From NCBI GenBank assembly GCA_902489335.1, contig CABTZO010000009.1, positions 1 to 29,993 on the forward strand: 29,993 nt of DNA, written 5' to 3'. Positions 16,801 through 25,500 of the stretch are shown here, in pieces (positions within the stretch are counted from its first letter, which is position 1; each line of letters starts with the position of its first letter). Both the position numbers and the translations under genes were made by a program. Source of the DNA: an uncultured Oscillospiraceae bacterium. Its GTDB lineage: Bacteria; Bacillota; Clostridia; Oscillospirales; Acutalibacteraceae. The notes beneath the pieces are model-generated. The model made no database searches. It was not told the DNA's origin and saw only the letters and a program-made list of their open reading frames with translations.

Positions 16801-17016
16801 ATCAAAGAACTTATTCAAAAAGGCGATATTTCTTTGATAATCAATACGCCTACGAGAGGAAGATCTCAAAACCGAGACGGATTCAAACTCCGCCGATTTG
16901 CTGTTGAAGTCGGAGCGCCTTGCCTTACCTCTTTAGATGCGGCGGCATCCTTGCTTAAAAGTACAACTTTAACTCCTGATGATACAGTCAATATAACGGA
17001 TATAGCAAAAATATAA
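13813..17016 (+). CDS. carB: Carbamoyl-phosphate synthase large subunit
   Basis: A full-length (1067-residue) CarB making carbamoyl phosphate from bicarbonate, ammonia and two ATP, for pyrimidines and arginine. Two homologous ATP-grasp halves are visible: [19 protein letters not shown] with [14 protein letters not shown], and [20 protein letters not shown] with [14 protein letters not shown]. Ligand motifs [20 protein letters not shown] and [18 protein letters not shown] are intact. The C-terminal MGS-like allosteric domain ends [21 protein letters not shown]. All synthetase motifs look normal, in contrast to the decayed glutaminase partner CarA, so an ammonia-dependent enzyme is expected. 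GGGAGG precedes the ATG inside carA. Confidence 0.97.
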   Translation: [1067 protein letters not shown]

Positions 17017-17031
17017 ATTTATATTTACGCA

Positions 17032-17063
17032 AACAACCCTTGCATAACGCAAGGGTTGTTTTA
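17032..17063 (+). terminator. Terminator of carAB, possibly bidirectional
   Basis: A perfect 12-bp stem AACAACCCTTGC/GCAAGGGTTGTT with a five-base loop, followed by a T-rich TTTATTG on the plus strand. It lies between convergent carB and the metallophosphoesterase gene and could also stop the latter. Confidence 0.92.
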
Positions 17064-17092
17064 TTGTTAAAGTTTTATTTAGGGCTTTTTTA

Positions 17093-19474
17093 TTAAGAAG
17101 CTTTTTCCAAAATTTCCAAGCTGTTGTCTTTTGTGTTTTCTTTGGTCTCTTTTGAATTTTCTTTATTTGAAAAATCCGGAGATATTATTTTATTGTCTTT
17201 TTCTTCTTTTAAAATGGCTTGCTCATCGGATTTTGTCGTCACTTTTTCAGAATTTTTATTTCCTTTTAAAGCGTCTTTATAAAGTTTCATTTCATCTTTC
17301 GTCTTGTAGTTTAATATTGTTGCATTGTTGTCGCTTGTAAAGTTTGTGTCATAACCATATGAATACATGGCATCCCCAACAAATACAGACATCTTTTCTT
17401 TAAGACTTGCAGGAAGCATTGACTTTACTTTGTCTGCTTTGACGAAAGTTTTTATTGTTTTGCCTACATTCACATCTCCTATTATTTGAGCAATTCCGAC
17501 AATAGATTGTGAATTAACATTCGAGAAAAGCCTTTTCCTTAAAAGTGATTTCTTTTGCATTCTTTCACTGAAAGTCATTGGTCTTCTATTAAGCGCAAAC
17601 ATTTCTTTAATAATCGCCTTATTTAAATCTTTTGTAAATGAAGGACTTATGATTTTTCCGGCATTTATTGTGTAATTAGAAAGTATATCATCAGTTAACA
17701 TCGGATAAGCTTTATCGATTATAGTTGACAGAAGTCCATCCACCAATTCATCGCTGTTTTGCATAACATCGGTTATCCACTGAGGTTGGTTTGAATCAGT
17801 TCCGTCCTGATTCGACTGCACAATTATATTTGCCATTTCTTTTAATGTGTGTCCGGGAGCAACTTCATAGTTTAATATAGTCGGAATAAGCTCATCAATG
17901 AGTTTATAAACAGCTTTAGGATCTTTAATAATCTTTTCTTCAGTGGTTTTGATAACATCATCCAAAGTCTTAATAACGGCCTCATCTGTAACACTTACGT
18001 CAAACCATTCAAGATCGTTATTATAAGCTGTCGTGCTTCCCTTAACTCTTATTCTGTTTTTTTCGGGTTCATAGAAAATTTTTGCGCTAATATGGGAATT
18101 ATCGGTTGAAGCAAATTGTTTTTCTAAAGCATCATTCTCATTTTGCGGAAGGGAAGATTTTATAGCGTCAATCACAAAATCCTTGATATTGAAATTTTTT
18201 ATTCCCTTTGACTGACCGATTACATCATTTAAGAATCCTTCCAGGCCTTGAGGATGACTTTTAATCTTATTCAAATATTGATCTACATATTCTCGCGCCA
18301 TCAGATTGAGGAATCCCTCATCAATATTATTTTTAGATGCATATGCCTTTACATCGGTAATATAATTGCCGTTTTCATCTTTATAATCTATATTTTTAAT
18401 ATGTCTTGTTTCAATTTGCGCAAGTTCTGTTTGATTCTTAATGTCATTTGTAAGTGTAATGTATCTAAACGGGCTGGGATAGGTTACTGTTGAACCGGTT
18501 TCAATGTCATTCAATTCAAAATCTTTTCCGTAGTCTGTATTTTGAAGTTGCGCAATATCATTTGCATGAACATGACCTGTGAATACATGTTTTATTCCTG
18601 CTTTTGCATATCTGATTCCGGCTTCCTTGTAGTTATCAACCAAGAAGTCTTTTGCAAGTGTCGGTTCCATAGTGAAGTGAGGAACAACTGAGTGATGCTG
18701 TATTACAAAAACAATGTCTCCTCTTTTTTTTGCTTCAGAGGTTTTTTCTTCTATCCATTTCAGTAAATCTTGAGATACTTTTCCGCCGGTTTCATGTTCG
18801 TTTGTTTTTGTTGATGTAGCATCCGGAGTGTATTTACAAACGTCTGCTGCAATTATTGTAAAACCTTCTTTCGGTCTTGCGACATATGAAAGTCCACCCT
18901 GTTTTGTCTCGTTTGTATACATTTCCACTTCATCATTATAAGTGACATTCTTATAAATCTCCTTGAATTCTTCCGGGGTAGTCTTTTTTGTCTTTTCAGT
19001 AGAATTTTTTCCGGAAAAATCTTCGGCAAGTGAGTTGTTTATGTCATGATTTCCGTTAATTACATAAATTTTGGGATTCTGACCCTTCGCTCTGAGTGCC
19101 GCTCTCAAGGTTTCAAGTTTTTTAGCAAATTGTTTGTGTGAAGCATATTCACCGTCTTTTGTCAAATCTCCGGTTACGACTATTACATCGGGTGAATCTT
19201 TTACCATCTGATTAAAAGCTTCGTCTACTATTGCTCCGCTTTCGGCAAACAATTTTTGCTCGGTCTTCATATACTTTATATAATCGGGATTTTTAGTATT
19301 GACCAATTCCGGTGCAAGATAGTGAGTGTCCGAAATATGTGCGATTTTGAGACTTTGAGGTTTTTCGTCTTTTGCTTTTACCGACGTTAAAAGCGGAAGT
19401 AAAGACAAAGACATAAAAATCGCAAGTAGAATTGCAATAACCGCAATAATTTTTTTGTTTTTTGCTCTCTGCAT
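17093..19474 (-). CDS. Secreted calcineurin-like metallophosphoesterase
   Basis: A 793-residue protein. Residues 1-34 are a signal peptide (RAKNKK, a long hydrophobic core, likely cleavage after SVKA). The binuclear-metal phosphoesterase motifs follow in order: SDTHYL (D49, H51), VVTGDLTKDGE, VINGNHDINN, VIQHHSVVPHF and FTGHVHANDIAQ. The remaining ~450 residues are mostly helical with no known motif; there is no LPXTG or C-terminal membrane anchor, so it is probably secreted or loosely wall-bound. The substrate cannot be told; relatives act on nucleotides, phosphodiesters or phosphoproteins. It lies downstream of ppx-ppk on the same strand with its own promoter, hinting at a role in phosphate supply. 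AAAGGAG precedes the ATG. Confidence 0.85.
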   Translation of the reverse strand: MQRAKNKKIIAVIAILLAIFMSLSLLPLLTSVKAKDEKPQSLKIAHISDTHYLAPELVNTKNPDYIKYMKTEQKLFAESGAIVDEAFNQMVKDSPDVIVVTGDLTKDGEYASHKQFAKKLETLRAALRAKGQNPKIYVINGNHDINNSLAEDFSGKNSTEKTKKTTPEEFKEIYKNVTYNDEVEMYTNETKQGGLSYVARPKEGFTIIAADVCKYTPDATSTKTNEHETGGKVSQDLLKWIEEKTSEAKKRGDIVFVIQHHSVVPHFTMEPTLAKDFLVDNYKEAGIRYAKAGIKHVFTGHVHANDIAQLQNTDYGKDFELNDIETGSTVTYPSPFRYITLTNDIKNQTELAQIETRHIKNIDYKDENGNYITDVKAYASKNNIDEGFLNLMAREYVDQYLNKIKSHPQGLEGFLNDVIGQSKGIKNFNIKDFVIDAIKSSLPQNENDALEKQFASTDNSHISAKIFYEPEKNRIRVKGSTTAYNNDLEWFDVSVTDEAVIKTLDDVIKTTEEKIIKDPKAVYKLIDELIPTILNYEVAPGHTLKEMANIIVQSNQDGTDSNQPQWITDVMQNSDELVDGLLSTIIDKAYPMLTDDILSNYTINAGKIISPSFTKDLNKAIIKEMFALNRRPMTFSERMQKKSLLRKRLFSNVNSQSIVGIAQIIGDVNVGKTIKTFVKADKVKSMLPASLKEKMSVFVGDAMYSYGYDTNFTSDNNATILNYKTKDEMKLYKDALKGNKNSEKVTTKSDEQAILKEEKDNKIISPDFSNKENSKETKENTKDNSLEILEKAS

Positions 19475-19516
19475 TTTTAACTCCTTTTTGTGTTTGTTAA
19501 TACTTAATTCGGAGCT

Positions 19517-19544
19517 ATTTTAAGAGAGCTTTGTTAAATCTCAA
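19517..19544 (-). promoter_or_regulatory. Probable promoter of the metallophosphoesterase gene
   Basis: On the minus strand TTGAGA (19544-19539), a 16-base spacer and TAAAAT (19522-19517), just over 40 bases before the ATG. No hairpin terminator separates it from ppk, so read-through from ppx-ppk is also possible. Confidence 0.5.
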
Positions 19545-19572
19545 ACAGTTGAGGGTAAAATACATGAAAAAC

Positions 19573-21690
19573 TTATTTTAATTCTTTTTTAAGTTTTCTG
19601 AAGAAATCCTTTAACTTCTCCGCAAATGTCTTTTTCTTTTTATCCTCTAACGGTTCCAATTTCTTAGCTTGCTTGATGAATTCTTCCTGAGCTATAAATT
19701 CTTTTGACGACGGTTCAAACTTTACATAATTTCCCTTTGAATTTAAGATTCTCGCTTTTTTGTTATCTCTTAAATTATATTCAATTATCGTATTTAATTT
19801 TTTCTTTATTTGAGGATTATATATAGGACAAGCAACTTCGACTCTTCGATTTAAATTTCTTGTCATTAAGTCAGCAGATGATATATATATTTTTTGTTCC
19901 TGACCTTCTCCAAACGAATAAATGCGACTGTGTTCCAAAAATCTTCCGACTATACTAATGATTTTTATATTCTCGGTTTCATTTTCAATTCCGGGCAAAA
20001 TACAGCTTATGCCTCGGACGACCATGGTTATTTTAACACCATGCTTAGACGCTTCCCTTAATTTATTTATTATACCTGTATCGGTAACCGAATTGACTTT
20101 AAAGAAAATTCTTCCTTTCTCACCTTTTTCAATTTCTCCGTCAATAAGCTCCATGATTTTCTTTTTCATATAAATCGGAGCAACCAAAAGATGTTTGTAA
20201 TCGCCCTCGTGGTTTCCGACAGCCATATTTGTAAAAAATAGTGAGGCGTCCTCTGCTATCTCTCTGTTTGAAGTCATATAGCAAAGATCCGTATATAACT
20301 CGGCTGTGCTCTCATTGTAATTGCCCGTTCCAATCTGTGTAATATATCTCAGCTTGTTATTTCTCTTATAAGTTATGAGACAGACTTTGGAATGGACCTT
20401 GTATTCTTCAAATCCATAAATTATTCGACAACCGGCATCTTCCAACTTTTTAGACCAATCAATATTGTTTTGCTCATCAAATCTTGCACGAAGTTCAATC
20501 AAAACCGTAACGTCTATTCCATTTTCTGCGGCACTGCAAAGATAATCTACTAAGCTTGCCTTAAAAGCCAGTCTGTAAATTGTCATTTTTATTGAGATAA
20601 CATTCTCGTTGTTAGCCGCTTGTTTTATAAGACGAAGAAAAGGTTTCATACTCTCATAAGGATAGTGAAGCAATATATCTTGCTCATTTACTCTGTTTAT
20701 CATCGATTTAACATTATGAAAAACATCAACCGGTTCGAATTTCTCATAAGCAAGGTTCGGTCTCTCTTTTTTTATCATGTTTACAAGAGAAAAAATATAC
20801 TTCATATTTAATGAAGTTTTTACTATAAAGCATTGACTTTCACTGATTTCAAGCTTTTCACAGATATAACGGCTGAATCTGTTGCTCATTTTGTAGTTGG
20901 TTTCAAGCCTGACGGGAGCAAGTTTTTTCCGAAGATGAAGAAGCTGTTGCATTTGCTTTCTAAAATCTTCCGTTTCGTGTTCACTGTCATCTTCCGGATT
21001 GATATCTGCATTTCTGGTTACACAGATAATATTTTTCTCTTCCGTTTGGTACATATTGAAAATCTCGTCTATATATTTGTAGATAATTTTTTCAGTCAAT
21101 ATAAATCTGAAATCATTCCCGGGTAAAACAATAAATCTCGGCAAAGAATCAGGAAGCGGAACGATTCCAAAAAGCCGGTTTTCTTTTTTTGTTTGCAATA
21201 TTGATGTAATGTATATTTTTTTGTTTTCAATAAAAGGGAAAGGATGATGAACATCAACGATTTGCGGAGATAATATAGGCCTTATATTTTTGTTGAAGTA
21301 TTCTTCCAAATATTTTTTCTCGGATTTCAAAAGTTCATTATATTCAAGATTTGCAATATCTCTCTGCAAGAGCAAAGTTTTTATAAGCTCAGCACACTCA
21401 TTATATTTTATATTCAGAACTCTAACCATCTGATAAATTTTTTCCAGTTGTTCTTTTGGCGTAAGTCCGCTTTTATCATCTCTTGTTTTAGGAGTGACAA
21501 GAGATTTCGACCAAAGACTTCCTACTCGAATCATAAAAAATTCATCTAAATTCGTTGAATAAATAGATATAAACTTTATTCTCTCTAAAATCGGAATATT
21601 ATCGTCATAAACTTCTTCTAAAACTCTTTCGTTGAATTTAAGCCATGATCTCTCTCGATTTTGTTTGAATTTAACTTCTTGATTTGACAT
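19573..21690 (-). CDS. ppk: Polyphosphate kinase 1
   Basis: A 705-residue PPK1 that reversibly transfers the ATP gamma-phosphate to polyphosphate. The N-terminal domain is recognisable (NRERSWLKFNERVLEEV... STNLDEFFMIRVG). The two phospholipase-D-like halves carry IKMTIYRLA, the autophosphorylated histidine at about residue 433 (YKVHSKVCLI), IGTGNYNESTAELYTDL and EHSRIYSFGEG with the second histidine. The C-terminal tail is lysine-rich. The ATG at 21690 follows the ppx stop by one base with GGTGA eight bases upstream; the in-frame ATG at 21705 lacks a ribosome site and overlaps ppx. Co-expressed with its functional opposite, ppx. Confidence 0.96.
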   Translation of the reverse strand: MSNQEVKFKQNRERSWLKFNERVLEEVYDDNIPILERIKFISIYSTNLDEFFMIRVGSLWSKSLVTPKTRDDKSGLTPKEQLEKIYQMVRVLNIKYNECAELIKTLLLQRDIANLEYNELLKSEKKYLEEYFNKNIRPILSPQIVDVHHPFPFIENKKIYITSILQTKKENRLFGIVPLPDSLPRFIVLPGNDFRFILTEKIIYKYIDEIFNMYQTEEKNIICVTRNADINPEDDSEHETEDFRKQMQQLLHLRKKLAPVRLETNYKMSNRFSRYICEKLEISESQCFIVKTSLNMKYIFSLVNMIKKERPNLAYEKFEPVDVFHNVKSMINRVNEQDILLHYPYESMKPFLRLIKQAANNENVISIKMTIYRLAFKASLVDYLCSAAENGIDVTVLIELRARFDEQNNIDWSKKLEDAGCRIIYGFEEYKVHSKVCLITYKRNNKLRYITQIGTGNYNESTAELYTDLCYMTSNREIAEDASLFFTNMAVGNHEGDYKHLLVAPIYMKKKIMELIDGEIEKGEKGRIFFKVNSVTDTGIINKLREASKHGVKITMVVRGISCILPGIENETENIKIISIVGRFLEHSRIYSFGEGQEQKIYISSADLMTRNLNRRVEVACPIYNPQIKKKLNTIIEYNLRDNKKARILNSKGNYVKFEPSSKEFIAQEEFIKQAKKLEPLEDKKKKTFAEKLKDFFRKLKKELK

Positions 21691-21691
21691 A

Positions 21692-22588
21692 TTAGAATTC
21701 ACCATGCAAAGATTTTAAGAGGTATCCCTCTCTTATTCCATAATCGCTTACCAAAACTGTCTTACTGTCAAAAAATTTTGCTATCGACATCATAATTATC
21801 ATTCCCGGGACAATCGTATGAACTCGATCGGGAATAGTTTTTATAACAAATTGTAAAAATTTATTTTCGTCCTTTTTGAATAAATTTATTAATTTTTTTA
21901 AATCGGAAATTTGAAACTCAAATTTATTTTCATCATTCATTTCATTAACAAGCTTTAAAACGGCTCTTGCCGTGCCTCCGACAGCGCAAATTTGCTTTGT
22001 ATTTTTAGGGAAGTCCTTTTTAGAAACAGTTTTTAAGTTGCTTGAAAATTTTTCGGAGATTTTCTTTAATTCTTCGTCACCGGGGAAAATACCATCAACA
22101 TATTTTTTGAAAAGCGAAAGACTTCCATATTCCAAAGACATGGCATCTTTTACTTGTTTGTTATCATACAAAACAATCTCTGTGCTTCCTCCGCCTATAT
22201 CCAGCAAAAGACCGGTATCCAAATCAAATTTTATTCCGGCACTGTAAAAATCAAGCAGGGCTTCCTGTTCTCCGGTTATAATTTCTATTTTAAATCCTGT
22301 TTTTTCTTCTATCTTTTTCTTAGCTTCTTTTGAGTTCTTTATATTTCTAAGTGAAGCCGTAGCAAAGACAAAAATTTTCTCGACCTTTATGGTTTTTAAT
22401 ATAAATTTAAATTCATTTAAGCAATCTATTGCCTTTTTAATTCCCTTTTTATTCATCTTGCCGTCATCGACATATGACGCAAGCCCGGCAGTAAGTTTTT
22501 TCGACAACATTAAATAAAGGTTGTCATTTTCGTATTTATATATGTTAAGTCTCATGGTATTTGAACCTATATCAATGATTCCATACAT
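21692..22588 (-). CDS. ppx: Exopolyphosphatase / pppGpp phosphohydrolase (Ppx/GppA family)
   Basis: A 298-residue ASKHA-fold phosphatase. It starts with the phosphate loop YGIIDIGSNTMRLNIY and carries the second motif LLDIGGGSTEIVL near residue 125 and AVGGTARAV near residue 203. It is the short two-domain form without the C-terminal HD domain of E. coli Ppx/GppA. It would shorten polyphosphate from the ends or hydrolyse pppGpp; the direct junction with ppk favours polyphosphate. AGAGGTG stands five bases before the ATG. Confidence 0.92.
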   Translation of the reverse strand: MYGIIDIGSNTMRLNIYKYENDNLYLMLSKKLTAGLASYVDDGKMNKKGIKKAIDCLNEFKFILKTIKVEKIFVFATASLRNIKNSKEAKKKIEEKTGFKIEIITGEQEALLDFYSAGIKFDLDTGLLLDIGGGSTEIVLYDNKQVKDAMSLEYGSLSLFKKYVDGIFPGDEELKKISEKFSSNLKTVSKKDFPKNTKQICAVGGTARAVLKLVNEMNDENKFEFQISDLKKLINLFKKDENKFLQFVIKTIPDRVHTIVPGMIIMMSIAKFFDSKTVLVSDYGIREGYLLKSLHGEF

Positions 22589-22616
22589 AAAAGCACCTCT
22601 TTTCTTATATTTTTAC

Positions 22617-22622
22617 ATTATA
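22617..22622 (-). promoter_or_regulatory. Probable -10 element for ppx-ppk
   Basis: A perfect TATAAT on the minus strand, 28 bases upstream of the ppx ATG and preceded by TTG. The -35 region is poor. Confidence 0.5.
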
Positions 22623-22669
22623 CAATAGCTAAGTAAAATCCATGTTAATTTTAGAAATAAACAAAGTAA

Positions 22670-22697
22670 AACAGTCATAGATTTCTCTATGACTGTT
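22670..22697 (-). terminator. Terminator of the transketolase / 301-residue protein operon
   Basis: A perfect 11-bp stem AACAGTCATAG/CTATGACTGTT with a six-base loop, just downstream of the stop at 22711. On the minus strand it is followed by TTACTTTG, giving a run of four T overlapping the stem end. Confidence 0.88.
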
Positions 22698-22710
22698 CTT
22701 ATTATTGTTT

Positions 22711-23616
22711 TTATTTAACGAATTTTGACGGAATCAACATATTTTGAATTATCGTCATTTCATCATTAAATTGGTTTGCATAAGAGTCTCCGGCTCCGAG
22801 AATCTGTACACAGTTATGTGCAACTGCTCCTACGAATCCGTCATATTTGTCGGAAAGAACCGCAATACAACCATCAGGATCCGGGAAAGAAAGAAGAACA
22901 AAAGGTTTCTTTCTTGTGTAAAATCCTCTTCCTGCCTTTGTCTTACCTCTTTTTATTCTGAGATAAGCGCCTATTTCAGGATAAATCTCTTTGCCCGTTG
23001 CATCAAGAGTAGGACCAACTTTGAATTGATAAATTCTGTCCGTTTGTGGTTCACACCATTTTGCGAAACGTTCAAATCCTAATCTGTTTGCTTTGGACAT
23101 AGCAGATGTAATCATGTAGAGAGACATCTTAACTTTAAGATATTGTTCGAAAGGTTTATCTTTTTCAGGAACATTGTCGGGCATCATTTTTGTAAGTGAT
23201 AAGAATAAGAATACAAAATTTAAGAATCCCGGTTTTACAATGTTTTTGACAATAGGTCCAACGATTCCGAGCATTTCAGTCGGGGCATTTCCCTTTAAAA
23301 CGCCCAGGAAGCTTTCTATTGATTTAAAATGCATATTAGCAACCTTTACGCCCGGGAAACGATTATCGTATTTTCCCTGATAAACTTTAAAACGAACTCC
23401 GTCGTGAAGTTCTTGTGCTTTCTGTTCCGTTAAGAAAACCAAATAACATGCAAGAGGATTTTGGTCATCGTCAGCTTCAAATTCAACAACAAGGTTTACG
23501 TTCTCAAATTTTTTGACGAAGCTTTCATCTTCTGTAAGCGGCACTTTCATAACGGGGAAAGCAGAGGCCATAAAGAGTTTGGCGGCAAGAACATCTTCAG
23601 CTTTAGCTGTGCTCAT
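22711..23616 (-). CDS. Unknown protein co-transcribed with split transketolase
   Basis: A 301-residue protein I do not recognise. It has no signal peptide. One hydrophobic stretch (PGFLNFVFLFLSLTKMM, about 133-149) is probably part of a buried or membrane-touching helix. The first 120 residues, with FENVNLVVEFEADDDQNPLACYLVF and VKVANMHFKSIESFLGVLKG, faintly recall SCP2-type lipid-binding domains, but that is a guess. The C-terminal half is rich in aromatic and basic residues (IKRGKTKAGRGFYTRKKPFVLLSFPD) and ends DSYANQFNDEMTIIQNMLIPSKFVK. AAGGAGG precedes the ATG six bases upstream, indicating high expression. It follows the C-terminal transketolase gene by 12 bases and is the last gene before the terminator, so it is probably linked to that pathway. 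Confidence 0.8.
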   Translation of the reverse strand: MSTAKAEDVLAAKLFMASAFPVMKVPLTEDESFVKKFENVNLVVEFEADDDQNPLACYLVFLTEQKAQELHDGVRFKVYQGKYDNRFPGVKVANMHFKSIESFLGVLKGNAPTEMLGIVGPIVKNIVKPGFLNFVFLFLSLTKMMPDNVPEKDKPFEQYLKVKMSLYMITSAMSKANRLGFERFAKWCEPQTDRIYQFKVGPTLDATGKEIYPEIGAYLRIKRGKTKAGRGFYTRKKPFVLLSFPDPDGCIAVLSDKYDGFVGAVAHNCVQILGAGDSYANQFNDEMTIIQNMLIPSKFVK

Positions 23617-23628
23617 GAAATACCTCCT

Positions 23629-24630
23629 TTAATCTTCGTCTGCCCAGTCGTCGTCTTCTTCAAATTCTTTACCCATAACTTCAGAAATCTTTTCAGCGAT
23701 TCCTGTGCTGTCAAGTTTAAAGTAAGCATATAAATCTTCCGGAAGTCCGATTGGGGAGAATTGATCCGGAATACCATGTTTAACAAATACGCAGCCTTTA
23801 CCGCTCTCAGCGATAAGTGCTCCGACAGCGTCGCCAAGTCCGCCGATTGTGTTATGTTCTTCAATAGTAAGAATTCTTCTTGTATCTTTAACTGCATTCA
23901 TAACAGCTTCTTCATCTAAAGGTTTAATTGTATGCATGTTGATAACACGACATTCAACACCGTTAGCGGCAGCTTCTTCTGCGGCGCCGAGAGCTTGAAG
24001 AACTGTTGTTCCGCAGCAGATAATAGTAAGATCTGTACCTTCTCTGAGAATGGAAGCTTTTCCAAGTTGGAAATCAAAATCTTGATTATCGTGTAGTGGT
24101 GGTTCAAAACCTCTTCCTATTCTTATATATACAGGTCCGGGAATATCAATACATTGTTCAACTGCTTTAGCTGTTTCATATCCATCAGCAGGAACAACAA
24201 CTGTCATGTTTGGAATTGCTTTCATGATAGCAATATCTTCAAGTGCATGGTGAGTTGATCCTGATACACCGAATGAAACACCGCTGTGTGTAGCAATTAT
24301 TTTAACGGGCAAATTCTGATAGCAGATGTCAGTTCTTACCTGTTCGCCTCCACGCAAACATGAGAAGATTGCGAAAGTTGAAGCAAAAGGAATAAGTCCC
24401 GTTTTTGCAAGTCCGGCTGCAACACCGAACATATTTTGTTCAGCAATACCAACGTTAAAGAATCTGTCCGGAAAAGCTTCACCGAAAAGACCGATATTTG
24501 TAGATTTTGCGAGGTCAGCGGTAACGCCGACAATTTTATCATTTTCTTTACCAAGTTCTGCAAGTACACGTCCATAAACTTCTCTTGCAGACATGGAGTT
24601 CGCATCATATACGTTCCATAAAGTTCCCAT
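23629..24630 (-). CDS. Transketolase, C-terminal subunit
   Basis: A 333-residue protein with the pyrimidine-binding and C-terminal domains of transketolase: SMSAREVYGRVLAELG, VGIAEQNMFGVAAGLAKTG containing the glutamate that activates thiamine diphosphate, FASTFAIFSCLRGGEQVRTD, and SGVSFGVSGSTHHALEDIA. The C-terminal swivel domain includes ILREGTDLTIICCGTTV. It ends in an unusual acidic tail (EFEEDDDWADED) beyond the normal end. With the N-terminal subunit encoded 12 bases upstream it forms the split transketolase common in clostridia, moving two-carbon units in the non-oxidative pentose phosphate pathway. GGAGGGG precedes the ATG. Confidence 0.95.
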   Translation of the reverse strand: MGTLWNVYDANSMSAREVYGRVLAELGKENDKIVGVTADLAKSTNIGLFGEAFPDRFFNVGIAEQNMFGVAAGLAKTGLIPFASTFAIFSCLRGGEQVRTDICYQNLPVKIIATHSGVSFGVSGSTHHALEDIAIMKAIPNMTVVVPADGYETAKAVEQCIDIPGPVYIRIGRGFEPPLHDNQDFDFQLGKASILREGTDLTIICCGTTVLQALGAAEEAAANGVECRVINMHTIKPLDEEAVMNAVKDTRRILTIEEHNTIGGLGDAVGALIAESGKGCVFVKHGIPDQFSPIGLPEDLYAYFKLDSTGIAEKISEVMGKEFEEDDDWADED

Positions 24631-24642
24631 TATTACCCCTCC

Positions 24643-25473
24643 TTAAAGTGCTTTGATATCGGCAATGGCTTCTTGTTTGAGTTCATCATCAAGAGCACCA
24701 TAATGCCATTCAACGTGACCTTGGAAGCGTTTAACGCCGAAACCTTTTTCAGTGTTAGCAATAATGCAAATTGGACCACCTTTATGATTCCAAGCCTTTT
24801 CCATAGCTTTGTCGAGGTCTTCCATGTCGTTTCCGTTACATTCGATTACTTCAAATCCAAATGCCTTATATTTATCGGCAAGTGGTTCAAGAGGCATAAC
24901 GTCTTCTGTAGGACCGTCAATGCAGAATTTGTTTCTGTCAACCATTGCGATCAAGTTATCCAGTTTAAATTTGTGTGCAGACATTGCAGCTTCCCAAATG
25001 CTGCCTTCATGTTGTTCACCGTCACCCATCAAGCATACAACTTTTGCATCGTTATAACCCTGATATCTGAGTCCCAAGGCCATTCCAACAGCCATCGGAA
25101 GACCGTGTCCGAGAGAACCTGTGGAAGCATCACAACCGACAATTTTATTACTGTCGGGATGGATTCCGTATCCCGATAGGAATTTATTAAATTGTTTTGT
25201 TGCATCCATCGGAATAAATCCTGCAAGTGCCAATGTCGGAACATAACCGAGTGCAGTGTGTCCTTTACTTAACACGAAACGGTCTCTGTCAATCTTGTCC
25301 GGATCTTTAGGATCTACGTTGAGATATTTAAAATATAAAATTGTGAAAATATCTGCAGCACTGAGTGATCCTCCGAGATGTCCGCTTCCGGCATTGTATG
25401 TCGTTTCAATAATTTGAAGACGCAGTTCTTTAGCCTTTTCTTTGAGCTCGGAAATCGAAATTTCCTTATTCAT
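24643..25473 (-). CDS. Transketolase, N-terminal subunit
   Basis: A 276-residue protein equal to the thiamine-diphosphate-binding PP domain. SGHLGGSLSAADIFTILYF lies at about 30-48, and VLSKGHTALGYVPTLALAG follows near 67. The Mg/ThDP motif begins GDGEQHEGSIWEAA at residue 150 and ends in NKFCIDG. It must pair with the C-terminal subunit to be active. GGGGAGG stands before the ATG. First gene of a three-gene operon, diverging from pntAA across about 300 bases. Confidence 0.95.
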   Translation of the reverse strand: MNKEISISELKEKAKELRLQIIETTYNAGSGHLGGSLSAADIFTILYFKYLNVDPKDPDKIDRDRFVLSKGHTALGYVPTLALAGFIPMDATKQFNKFLSGYGIHPDSNKIVGCDASTGSLGHGLPMAVGMALGLRYQGYNDAKVVCLMGDGEQHEGSIWEAAMSAHKFKLDNLIAMVDRNKFCIDGPTEDVMPLEPLADKYKAFGFEVIECNGNDMEDLDKAMEKAWNHKGGPICIIANTEKGFGVKRFQGHVEWHYGALDDELKQEAIADIKAL

Positions 25474-25500
25474 ACTGATTCCTCCCCTGAATAAATTAGG

